Positions 15,624-24,216 of a stretch of 64,000 bases of DNA are shown in pieces. The notes below the pieces were generated by a model. That model did not search any database, was not told where the DNA came from, and worked only from the letters and a program-made list of their open reading frames with translations. Origin of the DNA: Planctomycetota bacterium (GTDB lineage Bacteria > Planctomycetota > UBA8742 > UBA2392); the NCBI GenBank assembly GCA_019912315.1, contig JAIOJA010000025.1, forward strand, positions 62,001 to 126,000, given 5' to 3'. Every line of letters begins with the position of its first letter. Position 1 is the first letter of the stretch. A program made the position numbers and the translations under genes.

Positions 15624-17553
15624 AGATACAACCGTCGCGGCCATCGACGTCGGCGGCACGTTCACCGATGCCGTGCTGCTGCGCGGCCGAGTGCTGGCAC
15701 GCTGCAAGGTGCCCTCCACACCCGACGATCCGGGGGGCGCCGTGGCGGAAGCATTGCAGCGACTGGGCGGGGCGTCCCTGTTGATTCACGGCACAACCGT
15801 TGCGACCAACGCGCTGCTTGAAGGCAAGCTGGCACGTATTGCGTTCGTGACGACGGCCGGCTTTCGCGATGTGCTGGCAATCGGGCGTCAAAACCGCGCG
15901 CCGGAAGATTTGTATGCGCTGGAGCCGAAACAACGTGCCGAACTCGTCCCGCGCGAGTTGCGAATCGAATGCGATGAGCGCCTGGAGCCGAACGGATCCG
16001 TCGCGGTACGGCTCGCACGCAAAGAAATCACGCGAGTCGCAGAGGCCGTCAGAGTGCTGCAACCGCAGGCTGTTGCTGTCTGTCTTCTGCACTCGTATGC
16101 GAATCCGATGCACGAGCAGGCGCTGGGTAGGGCGCTACGCAAATTGAAGATCCCGGTCGTGCTGTCCAGTGACCTTGCGCCGGAGTTTCGCGAGTATGAA
16201 CGCAGTCTCGTGACAACGGCGAACGCCGGGCTGATGCCGAAGTTGCAGAGCTACATCGCGAAGCTCGAAGCGAAAGTGAAGCCGGCACGTGTCGTGCTGA
16301 TGCACTCGGCAGGCGGCTGGCTGCCCGCCGAGATTGCGGCGATCGAGCCGGTGAAGCTGGCGCTTTCGGGGCCCGCGGGTGGGATTGCGGGTGTGCGCCA
16401 CGCGCTGGATGCGGAAAGCATCGAAACCGGCGTGGCCTTCGACATCGGCGGCACCAGCACCGACGTCAGCCTGGTGACGAAGACGCCTCTGTTGCGTGCG
16501 GAAACCCAGATTGCCGATCTGCCGCTGCGCACGCCGTCGCTCGACATTCACACCATCGGCGCCGGTGGGGGGAGCATTGCCTACCTCGATGCCGGCGGCG
16601 CCCTGCACGTCGGGCCCGAAAGCGCGGGTGCCGACCCCGGCCCGGCCTGCTACGGACGCGGTGGAAAGCAGCCCACGCTGACCGACGCGCTGCTGGTGCT
16701 GGGGCGCATCCCGCATGACCTGAAACTCGGCGGAGAGATGGCGCTGCACCCGAAGCTCGCGCCTGACGCGCTGAAGCGGCTGGACAAGTCGGCGCAACCA
16801 AAGCGCCTGGCTGACGCAATCGTGCGCGTCGCGCTGGCGGGCATTGAGCGTGCCCTGCGCCGCGTGACGGTCGAGCGTGGGCACAGTGTTGAAGGCATGG
16901 CGCTTGTTCCGTTCGGCGGGGCCGGCGGAATGCTGGCGTGTGATCTGGCCGAGCTGCTTGGCATTGAGACGATTCTGGTGCCCCATGATCCGGGGTTGCT
17001 CTGCGCGCTGGGTATGTTGCACACGCCGGCGTCCCGCGACTTGTCACGAACGGTATTGCGGCGCGAAAGTGACGACGCATTCAAGACTGCAAACGCCGTT
17101 GCAAAGGAACTGAAAGCGCGTGCCGAAACAGAATTGCGAGATTGCGGCCTGCGCGGCCCGTTCAAGACTCAGCTGACAGTGGACGCACGCTACGTCGGTC
17201 AAAGTTTCGAGTTGAACGTACCGCTCAGGAAAAGCTGGAAAACCGAATTCGTTAAAGCTCACGAGCGACAGTTCTACTTTGACCGTGGCGACGCACCGGC
17301 CGAGATTGTGAACGTGCGTGTCAGGGTTGAAGCGAAGCGAACCGCGCCAGGTCTGCCGATCGAAAGCGGCAAGGGAAGACCCGCGCCGGTCGGCAGGTCC
17401 GGCCATGCGCCCGTGTATGAGCGCGAAGCACTCGCGATCGGTGCGAAGCTGAAAGGACCGGCAATCGTCACGGAGTTGAGTTCCTGCCTGTACCTGAAGG
17501 CGGGCTGGAAGCTGGAAGTCACCGGGGTGGGGCAATTGAGGTTGCATCGATGA
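15613..17553 (+). CDS. hyuA: hydantoinase/5-oxoprolinase subunit A
   Basis: A 646-residue ATP-dependent amidohydrolase subunit that, with HyuB, opens hydantoins or 5-oxoproline. The likely start is TTG 15613, with GGAGG (15602-15606) six bases before it; it overlaps the preceding hydrolase by 11 bases. The N-terminus has the ASKHA nucleotide loop AIDVGGTFTDAVL, followed by HGTTVATNALLEG. A second phosphate loop is FDIGGTSTDVSLV near residue 280, then GAGGGSIAYLDAGG and VPFGGAGGMLACDLAE. The domain order (Hydant_A_N, Hydantoinase_A, C-terminal domain) is complete. Whether the substrate is hydantoin or oxoproline cannot be decided from the sequence. Confidence 0.93.
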   Translation: MTRKDTTVAAIDVGGTFTDAVLLRGRVLARCKVPSTPDDPGGAVAEALQRLGGASLLIHGTTVATNALLEGKLARIAFVTTAGFRDVLAIGRQNRAPEDLYALEPKQRAELVPRELRIECDERLEPNGSVAVRLARKEITRVAEAVRVLQPQAVAVCLLHSYANPMHEQALGRALRKLKIPVVLSSDLAPEFREYERSLVTTANAGLMPKLQSYIAKLEAKVKPARVVLMHSAGGWLPAEIAAIEPVKLALSGPAGGIAGVRHALDAESIETGVAFDIGGTSTDVSLVTKTPLLRAETQIADLPLRTPSLDIHTIGAGGGSIAYLDAGGALHVGPESAGADPGPACYGRGGKQPTLTDALLVLGRIPHDLKLGGEMALHPKLAPDALKRLDKSAQPKRLADAIVRVALAGIERALRRVTVERGHSVEGMALVPFGGAGGMLACDLAELLGIETILVPHDPGLLCALGMLHTPASRDLSRTVLRRESDDAFKTANAVAKELKARAETELRDCGLRGPFKTQLTVDARYVGQSFELNVPLRKSWKTEFVKAHERQFYFDRGDAPAEIVNVRVRVEAKRTAPGLPIESGKGRPAPVGRSGHAPVYEREALAIGAKLKGPAIVTELSSCLYLKAGWKLEVTGVGQLRLHR

Positions 17554-19160
17554 ACCTGCAGACCGCAACTGACATCGCCGTGCTGCATCACGCGCTGGTT
17601 GGCGTGGCCGAGGAAATGGGCGAGGCCCTGAAGCGCGCGGCGTATAGTCCCAACATCAAGGAGCGCCGTGATTATTCATGCGCGCTGTTCGACAAACAGG
17701 GACGTCTGCTGGCCCAGGCGGCGCACTTGCCGGTTCACCTGGGCTCGATGCCGGCAAGTGTTGAGGCGGTGCTGAACAGCCCCTATTCCCTGAACTTTAA
17801 CCAGCGCGCCACCACCGGACTCGGCAAGCATAGCTACGCAGTGGTGAATGACCCTTACCGTGGCGGGACACACCTGCCCGATATCACGATGGTCGCGCCC
17901 GCATTCAGCTATGGCAAGCGATCCGGACTGCTGGGCTATGTAGCCAACCGCGCCCATCACTCTGACATTGGCGGAGCGGCGCCTGGCAGCATGTCGCCGC
18001 AAACCGATCTGATGGCCGAAGGCCTTGTGATCCCCCCGATTCTCATCGAAGAGGGCGACAACCTGATCAGTCCGGTCTGGGAACTCATCAAGGCCAATAC
18101 CCGTACGCCGGAAGAAAGAGAGGGCGATCTGTGGGCACAGATCGCCGCCTGTGATCGTGGCATGTACCGGCTTGACGAGATTGTAGAACGGCACGGGCAG
18201 GCAAAGTATGAGCGACTGTGCAACGCGCTGTTCCTGCACAGCGCGAGACTGCTGCGCGAGAACCTGAAATCACTCAAGCGCGGTCTATTCAAGGCCGAAG
18301 GGCTCATGGACGACGATGGCGCCGGCACGACGGACATTGTGATCCGTCTGAAGCTGACGGTTGCGCGCGACAAGCTGGTATTCGATTTCGGCGCCAGTGA
18401 TGCTCAGGTTCGCGGCGGCATCAATGCCGTGCGGGCCGTAACGCAGAGCGCGGCCTTTTACAGCGTCCTGTGTCTGTGCGACCCCCGCCCGCCCATAAAC
18501 CACGGCTGTTTTGAGCACATAGATGTAATCACAAAACCCGGTACGGTTGTGGACGCCAGGCGGCCGGCGCCTGTTGCCGGCGGCAACGTGGAAACCAGCC
18601 AGCGCATCGTCGATGTCTGTCTTGCGGCGTTGGCGCAGGCCGCGCCGGGCAGAGTTCCCGCGCAGTCGCAAGGGACGATGAACAACCTGACAATCGGCGG
18701 AGTCGCCCCGAACGGTGAGCAGTTCACTTACTACGAAACCATTGCCGGTGGCTGCGGGGCCGGCGCTGCACGGGATGGCGCAAGCGGGACTCACAGTCAC
18801 ATGACCAACACTCTGAACACGCCGGTTGAAGCCCTTGAGCACGCGTATCCCCTGCGAGTCGAAGAATACGCCCTGCGCGACGGATCGGGCGGCGAAGGCC
18901 GGCACAGGGGCGGCGACGGCGTGATTCGGCGCATACGCACACTTGTCCCCGCGCAATTCGGTCTGCTGACCGAGCGACGCGAACACCCGCCGCAGGGAGC
19001 CGGAAACGGCAACCCGGGGCGCCAGGGGATCAATCAGTTACGCTTCGTGGATGGCGAGCCCGAAGTCCTGCCCGCCAAGTGCAGTGGTCACCTGCAACTC
19101 GGTGAAGCGATTGACATTCGTACACCGGGCGGGGGCGGGTGGAATCGGCGATCCCGTTGA
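17550..19160 (+). CDS. hyuB: hydantoinase/5-oxoprolinase subunit B
   Basis: A 536-residue partner of HyuA, coupled by an ATGA overlap. It has the Hydantoinase_B pattern throughout: GEALKRAAYSPNIKERRDYSC at the start, PVHLGSMP, NDPYRGGTHLPDITMV with metal-ligand Asp/His candidates, ANRAHHSDIGG, and a glycine-rich end (RDGSGGEGRHRGGDG, IRTPGGGGW). The two subunits are separate here, as in most bacteria, rather than fused as in the eukaryotic oxoprolinase. Confidence 0.93.
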   Translation: MNLQTATDIAVLHHALVGVAEEMGEALKRAAYSPNIKERRDYSCALFDKQGRLLAQAAHLPVHLGSMPASVEAVLNSPYSLNFNQRATTGLGKHSYAVVNDPYRGGTHLPDITMVAPAFSYGKRSGLLGYVANRAHHSDIGGAAPGSMSPQTDLMAEGLVIPPILIEEGDNLISPVWELIKANTRTPEEREGDLWAQIAACDRGMYRLDEIVERHGQAKYERLCNALFLHSARLLRENLKSLKRGLFKAEGLMDDDGAGTTDIVIRLKLTVARDKLVFDFGASDAQVRGGINAVRAVTQSAAFYSVLCLCDPRPPINHGCFEHIDVITKPGTVVDARRPAPVAGGNVETSQRIVDVCLAALAQAAPGRVPAQSQGTMNNLTIGGVAPNGEQFTYYETIAGGCGAGAARDGASGTHSHMTNTLNTPVEALEHAYPLRVEEYALRDGSGGEGRHRGGDGVIRRIRTLVPAQFGLLTERREHPPQGAGNGNPGRQGINQLRFVDGEPEVLPAKCSGHLQLGEAIDIRTPGGGGWNRRSR

Positions 19161-19202
19161 CATGTTCTTAACACGCGCGTGGTAGCATTCGATCTGCACA
19201 AT

Positions 19203-21305
19203 ATGAACGCACCGACCGAAAAACAGCTGGTATTCGAGCCAGGAGACGCGGGCCTCTACACGAACAGAGAGTTCTCGTTGATGGAGTTTAATCGTCGTGT
19301 GCTGGCCATGGCCGCGGACGAAACTGTTCCATTGCTTGAGCGCCTCCGGTTCCTGACGATCAGTTGCAGCAACATGGATGAGTTCTTCGAAGTCCGTGTA
19401 AGCGGCGTAAAACAGCAGGCCGCGGCGGGTGTTGAACTGACCGGCCCGGATGAGGTCCGTCCCCAGGACATCCTGGCGCGGATTCACAACGTGTCCCGGG
19501 AAATCGTCGCCGAGCAATATCGTGTGTTCAACGAAGTGCTCTTGCCGAAGCTTGCTTCCAGCGGAATCCGTATCCTGCGTCGGACCGAATGGAACCCTGC
19601 GCAAAGCGCATGGGCCGAGGACTACTTCAAACGCGAAGTACAGCCGCTGCTGACGCCAATCGGACTCGACCCTTCACACCCGTTTCCGAACGTGCTGAAC
19701 AAGATTTTGAATTTCGTTGTGGTGATGGAGGGGCCGGACGCTTTTCAGCGAGACAGCGGCGTCAGCATTGTCCAGGCGCCGCGCGTGCTGCCGCGTGTCA
19801 TTCGCCTCCCGCGCGAGGTTTCCAGCGGGGCGCACGACTTTGTGCTGCTGTCGGCGGTGATTCACCACAACATCGGTGAGTTGTTTCCGCGCATGGATGT
19901 GAAGGGCGCCTACCAGTTTCGTGTGACGCGCAACAGCGACCTGTTTGTTGACGAAGAAGAGATCGAAGACCTGGCCGAGGCCTTGCGGTTTGAGCTTCCG
20001 CGTCGTCACTACGGCGAGGCCGTGCGCCTGGAAGTGGCTGACAATTGTCCGATGGACATTGCCAACATGCTGCTTGATCACTTTCATCTGACGAGCGAGG
20101 ACCTGTATCAGGTCAACGGACCCGTCAACTTGAACCGGCTAGTGTCACTGTACGACCTGGCGGACACGGCGGAGAACAAGTACCCGCCATACCTGTCGGG
20201 CAAGCCCAAAGACCTGGCGGCCGGCGTCGACATGTTCGATGTGCTGAAGCATCGCGACATGCTGCTGCACCATCCATATCAGTCGTTCGGGCCGGTGCTC
20301 GAGTTCATTCGCAAGGCGGCGACCGACCCGAGCGTGGTTGCCATCATGGGCACGCTGTACCGAACCGGCGCGGCGTCGGAAGTAACGGAAGCGCTGCACG
20401 ATGCCGCGCGGGCCGGCAAGGAAGTGACCGCCTGCATCGAGCTTCGCGCTCGATTCGACGAAGCGGCGAACATCGACCTGGCGACGCGCTTGCAGAATGC
20501 CGGCGCACAGGTGGTGTACGGGGTCGTGGGCTACAAGACGCACGCCAAGATGATGCTGTTGCTGCGCCGAGAGGACGGAAAGCTGAAGCGCTACGTCCAC
20601 ATGGGAACCGGCAACTACCACACCGGCACAGCCCGCGCGTACACGGATTTGAGCTTGTTGACGAGCAATGAGGACATCTGTGCCGACGTCCATAAGTTGT
20701 TCCGCGAACTCACCAGCCCGGGCGATACGCCTGGAATGAAGCAGATCTATCATTCGCCGTTCACGCTGAACGACATGGTAATTCAGCGCATCAAAGATCA
20801 GACCGATCTCGCCCAGGCAGGCCAACCGAGCGGCATCCGGGCGAAGATGAACTCGTTGTCCGACCCAGGGGTCATCAAGGCCCTGTACGCGGCTTCGATG
20901 GCCGGCGTGCCGATTGATCTGATTATTCGTGGTGTCTGTTGTCTGCGCCCCGGCGTGCCGGGTGTTTCTGATAACATAAGAGTGCGCAGTATCATTGGGC
21001 GCTTCCTGGAACACAGCCGCGTATACGGCTTTGGTCCCGAGGACGAATTCGTGTACGCAAGCAGCGCCGACTGGATGCAACGCAACCTGCATCGCCGCGT
21101 TGAGGCGTGTTTTCCTGTGCTTGACCCGGCATTGAAGGCCCGAGTCGTGCGGGAATGCCTTGACATACCACTGTCCGACAACGTACAGGCGTGGCTGTTG
21201 CAGTCTGACGGCACGTGGGTACGTTGCCAGCCCGGCGACTCCGAGCGCCGTGCGGCGCAGGAAGTTCTCGCCGCGGAACTGGGCGGGACAGGCGGACAGG
21301 TGTGA
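19203..21305 (+). CDS. ppk1: polyphosphate kinase 1
   Basis: A 700-residue enzyme that reversibly transfers the gamma phosphate of ATP to a growing polyphosphate chain. GTG 19179 is an alternative start. Neither start has a clear ribosome site, but a perfect TTGACA at 19157-19162, with poor -10 candidates after it, suggests transcription begins beyond 19179. The four PPK1 domains are present: N-domain (YTNREFSLMEFNRRVL), head, and two PLD-like catalytic domains. The phosphorylated His is in GYKTHAKMMLLLRRE at about residue 447, followed by YVHMGTGNYHTGTAR. IRGVCCLRPGVPG lies in the last domain. It overlaps ppx by four bases. Confidence 0.96.
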   Translation: MNAPTEKQLVFEPGDAGLYTNREFSLMEFNRRVLAMAADETVPLLERLRFLTISCSNMDEFFEVRVSGVKQQAAAGVELTGPDEVRPQDILARIHNVSREIVAEQYRVFNEVLLPKLASSGIRILRRTEWNPAQSAWAEDYFKREVQPLLTPIGLDPSHPFPNVLNKILNFVVVMEGPDAFQRDSGVSIVQAPRVLPRVIRLPREVSSGAHDFVLLSAVIHHNIGELFPRMDVKGAYQFRVTRNSDLFVDEEEIEDLAEALRFELPRRHYGEAVRLEVADNCPMDIANMLLDHFHLTSEDLYQVNGPVNLNRLVSLYDLADTAENKYPPYLSGKPKDLAAGVDMFDVLKHRDMLLHHPYQSFGPVLEFIRKAATDPSVVAIMGTLYRTGAASEVTEALHDAARAGKEVTACIELRARFDEAANIDLATRLQNAGAQVVYGVVGYKTHAKMMLLLRREDGKLKRYVHMGTGNYHTGTARAYTDLSLLTSNEDICADVHKLFRELTSPGDTPGMKQIYHSPFTLNDMVIQRIKDQTDLAQAGQPSGIRAKMNSLSDPGVIKALYAASMAGVPIDLIIRGVCCLRPGVPGVSDNIRVRSIIGRFLEHSRVYGFGPEDEFVYASSADWMQRNLHRRVEACFPVLDPALKARVVRECLDIPLSDNVQAWLLQSDGTWVRCQPGDSERRAAQEVLAAELGGTGGQV

Positions 21306-22828
21306 GGCTCGCGGCAATTGATATTGGTTCGAACTCGATCCACATGATCGTGGCGGATACCTATGGTCCGCATTCGTTTCACATCATCGATCGCGAACGC
21401 GAGCGAGTGAAGCTCGGCGCGGGGGCCTTTCGTTCCGGACGCCTGATGCCCGGGCCCCTTGAGGCCGCCGTGCAGGCGCTTGAGCGCATGGTGCTGCTGT
21501 GCAAGCGCCGCCGGGTTGAACGCATCATTGCCGTTGCCACAAGCGCCGTGCGTGAAGCGACCAACGGACAGCAATTCCTGGATGCTGTGCGCAAGCGCGC
21601 CGGCATTGAGCCCAGATTAATCGACGGCATGGAAGAAGCCCGGCTGATTTACCGTGGGGTCCGTCACGCCACAGACCTCGAGAATCGCAAAGGGCTCATC
21701 CTCGACCTCGGCGGTGGCAGTCTCGAGATCATGTATGCCAACTCGAAGCGCATGATCATAAGCAAGAGCTTGCCGCTTGGCGTGCAGCGCCTGCGCGATC
21801 AGTTCGGCAGCGAGGATCCGCTTTCGCGCAAGTCCCGCAACAAGCTGACAAAGCTGATTACGGATACTGTTGGGCCGCTGATGCGGCGCATTCGCCAGAA
21901 GGGCGTCGACGTGGTGATCGGTACTTCCGGCTCGCACATGACCCTTGGTTTGACCTGCCTGCGTTTGCGCGGGCGTGACCCGTGGGGTTCGTTGAACGGC
22001 TACGAAGTGCACGCGTCCGAGTTGCGTGATCTGGCCGGCGAGCTGCTGAGTGTCGACGCGGCCGGTCGCTCGCGCCTGCCCGGCATTGACAGTCGTCGCG
22101 CCGACGTGATTCATTTCGGGGCGGCCGTGCTGGTGACGGCATTGCGCATGGTGAAGGCCACCCGTTTTCAGCTTTGCGGTGCGTCGATTCGCGAGGGCAT
22201 GCTGCTGGATGAACTGGAGCGCATTCACCGGCACAAAGTGCCCGCGCCGAACCCGCGTATCGCGAGCGCTAACGAGCTGATTCAACGCACCGGGGCAGAC
22301 CCGAAGCGGGCGGAGCACCTGGCGACGCTGGCGCTTTCATTGTTTGACTCGACGCGGCGCCTCCATGACCTTGGTAAACGCGATCGCGACCTGCTGCAGG
22401 CCGCCGCGTTGCTTGACGGCATCGGCCGCGGCATGAACTTCCTGGATCGAGAACATGTCAGTTATCAGTTGATCCGGGGCGGTGGTCTGCGCGGCGTTAC
22501 CGACCGCGAACTCGAAATCATCGGGCTGACGGCGCGCTACAGCCGCCGAGGCTCACCCAAGGAGAGGCACCGTCATTTCGCCGAGCTGGACCCGGACGCG
22601 CAGCACCATGTGCGCGTGCTTGCGGGCATTCTGCGCATTGCGCTGGGGCTGGACCGCGGACGCAGAGGCGTCGCGAAAGGCATCCGGTGCCGGGTGAAAG
22701 ACGGGGTCCTGACAGTCGGCGTTCGCGCGAGTGGCAATATCAGACTTGAACTCAACGCCGCGGCCGGCGCAACGAAGCTGTTCTCCCAGGCGATTTCGCA
22801 CGACATACAGTTCAAGCAGGTGCGCTGA
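21302..22828 (+). CDS. ppx: Ppx/GppA exopolyphosphatase
   Basis: A 508-residue phosphatase that shortens polyphosphate or hydrolyses pppGpp, starting at GTG 21302 in a GTGTGA overlap with ppk1; the longer upstream frame lies inside ppk1. The N-terminal ASKHA domain carries AAIDIGSNSIHMIVAD and ILDLGGGSLEIMY. The C-terminal region (from about residue 330) is the HD-like domain of long Ppx/GppA proteins, but where relatives have His-(Asp/Glu) this protein reads LLDGIGRG, so it is probably not a metal-dependent hydrolase. Synthesis and breakdown of polyphosphate are therefore encoded as one unit. Confidence 0.94.
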   Translation: MRLAAIDIGSNSIHMIVADTYGPHSFHIIDRERERVKLGAGAFRSGRLMPGPLEAAVQALERMVLLCKRRRVERIIAVATSAVREATNGQQFLDAVRKRAGIEPRLIDGMEEARLIYRGVRHATDLENRKGLILDLGGGSLEIMYANSKRMIISKSLPLGVQRLRDQFGSEDPLSRKSRNKLTKLITDTVGPLMRRIRQKGVDVVIGTSGSHMTLGLTCLRLRGRDPWGSLNGYEVHASELRDLAGELLSVDAAGRSRLPGIDSRRADVIHFGAAVLVTALRMVKATRFQLCGASIREGMLLDELERIHRHKVPAPNPRIASANELIQRTGADPKRAEHLATLALSLFDSTRRLHDLGKRDRDLLQAAALLDGIGRGMNFLDREHVSYQLIRGGGLRGVTDRELEIIGLTARYSRRGSPKERHRHFAELDPDAQHHVRVLAGILRIALGLDRGRRGVAKGIRCRVKDGVLTVGVRASGNIRLELNAAAGATKLFSQAISHDIQFKQVR

Positions 22829-22839
22829 ACACCGGGCGG

Positions 22840-23544
22840 TTACTGATCGTACTTGAACTCTTCGGCGATCTTGCCGTCCTGGGTGTGGATTACGACCTGT
22901 CCCTTCTTGCGGTTCTTGGCCAGTTCTTTGGCGGCCGCCACGGCGTCATCCTTCTTGTTCAGAACACGCGTAGGCCGACTGGACCCCTGGCGCTTGACGC
23001 GCCACTTGCCATCCTCGGCGCGAGGCGTGACGTGCCACACGACGCGGCGTGTGGTTGTCTTGCCGGGTGCCGGGGCGTCCTTGTCGATCTTGCTGGTGGG
23101 TCTTCTGTCGCGGCTGGTGGGGACCTCCGTCATTTCCATACCGGCGTCGGTTTCGTCGACCGGCTCCCAGTCCTCGTCGGTGGCCTGAGGTTTGGGCGTG
23201 CGCTTATCGCCGTAGTTGAACTCGTGGGCGATCTTGCCGTCCTTGTTGTGCACGATCACCTGCGACCAGCCCTGGTTCTGCGCGATTTCGCGGGCCCGTG
23301 AAATGGCTTCGTCCTTGTTGTTGCAGACGGCGGACGGGCGTGAGCCTCCCTCTTTCTTGATGTTCCAGCGGTCGTCTCCGCTGCGTGGTGTCACGTGGTA
23401 GATAATCTTGCCGCCGGGCTCGGCAGGTTTGTTCGGAACCAGCACCTCGGTCGTGGGGGCCTTGGCGGCGGACTTGCTGCCGGGTTTCGGCGGCAACACG
23501 CCAAAAAGTTTGACGAACAGCTCCGTTGCGAATGGTGACGGCAT
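22840..23544 (-). CDS. protein with two DUF2188-like repeats
   Basis: A 234-residue protein starting at ATG 23544, with GAGGA just upstream inside the end of the methyltransferase gene. Two copies of a domain of about 65 residues resemble DUF2188. The first (about 65-130) runs from IIYHVTPRSGDDRWNIKKEG to IAHEFNYG; the second (about 168-234) runs from VVWHVTPRAEDGKWRVKRQG to IAEEFKYD. Each has HVTPR, a Trp, SRP and a closing (V/I)IH..DGKIA strand. An acidic linker separates them. DUF2188 proteins are usually single-domain and of unknown function. The gene ends close to ppx, which converges from the other strand. Confidence 0.85.
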   Translation of the reverse strand: MPSPFATELFVKLFGVLPPKPGSKSAAKAPTTEVLVPNKPAEPGGKIIYHVTPRSGDDRWNIKKEGGSRPSAVCNNKDEAISRAREIAQNQGWSQVIVHNKDGKIAHEFNYGDKRTPKPQATDEDWEPVDETDAGMEMTEVPTSRDRRPTSKIDKDAPAPGKTTTRRVVWHVTPRAEDGKWRVKRQGSSRPTRVLNKKDDAVAAAKELAKNRKKGQVVIHTQDGKIAEEFKYDQ

Positions 23545-23551
23545 GTGGTCC

Positions 23552-24184
23552 TCAGGCGTCGATCCAGAAGAAATTGGTGATTCGCGGTTCGCCCCCGGCA
23601 GCGCGTCCGGCAAAGGGCACGTTCATGGACTTGAGGAACGGCTCCAGGTCAAAGGGCTTCTGTTCGCGGGAGCGGCTGCCGTATGTTCCCAGAATCAGGC
23701 GTCCGCCCGGCGCGACAAACTCGCGCAGCAGGCGTTTGATGGTCGCCCCCAGAAAGTAGACCGGAACGCAGTCCCAGACCATGTAGACGTAGCGGTAGCG
23801 GCGCGGCGGTTGCCAGTTCCATACGTTGCCGACGTGCAGGTTTTCAGCAAATCCCGGCAGGCGGTGGCGGGCTTCGGCCACGAGGTGCTGCCCGGCGTCT
23901 ACACCATGAGGGGTCAGCTGCACGCCGCGCTCTCGGGCCCAGTCAACCAGACTCTGCAGCAACATGCCGTTGGCGCAACCGATGTCGAGAATCGCGCCGT
24001 CTTCTGTTACAGCGTCAAGGATCGGCTCACGCTCGCGGCGCCAGCGCTCAGGGCCGCCGGCAAAGCCGGAGCGCATGAGCGGATCGTCCTTGAGCATGTA
24101 CAACATCTCCAGCTGCGCCAGGCGGTCGATGTACCGCTGCGGCAGTCGGCGCTGCACGTGTGGTGATTCCGAAATGCCGTCCAT
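23552..24184 (-). CDS. SAM-dependent methyltransferase
   Basis: A 210-residue class I methyltransferase-like protein. Motif I is AILDIGCANGMLLQSLVDW near residue 65, followed by an acidic GVDAGQHLVAEA and a late strand GGRLILGTYGS. The N-terminal 55 residues are helical and may form a substrate lid. The gene lies 32 bases after the kynureninase-like gene and 7 bases before the DUF2188-like gene, so the three are probably co-transcribed. The acceptor substrate is unknown; a tryptophan or kynurenine derivative is possible from context only. Confidence 0.82.
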   Translation of the reverse strand: MDGISESPHVQRRLPQRYIDRLAQLEMLYMLKDDPLMRSGFAGGPERWRREREPILDAVTEDGAILDIGCANGMLLQSLVDWARERGVQLTPHGVDAGQHLVAEARHRLPGFAENLHVGNVWNWQPPRRYRYVYMVWDCVPVYFLGATIKRLLREFVAPGGRLILGTYGSRSREQKPFDLEPFLKSMNVPFAGRAAGGEPRITNFFWIDA

Positions 24185-24216
24185 GTTTACAGTTTATCCA
24201 ATCGTGCCACGCGAGG

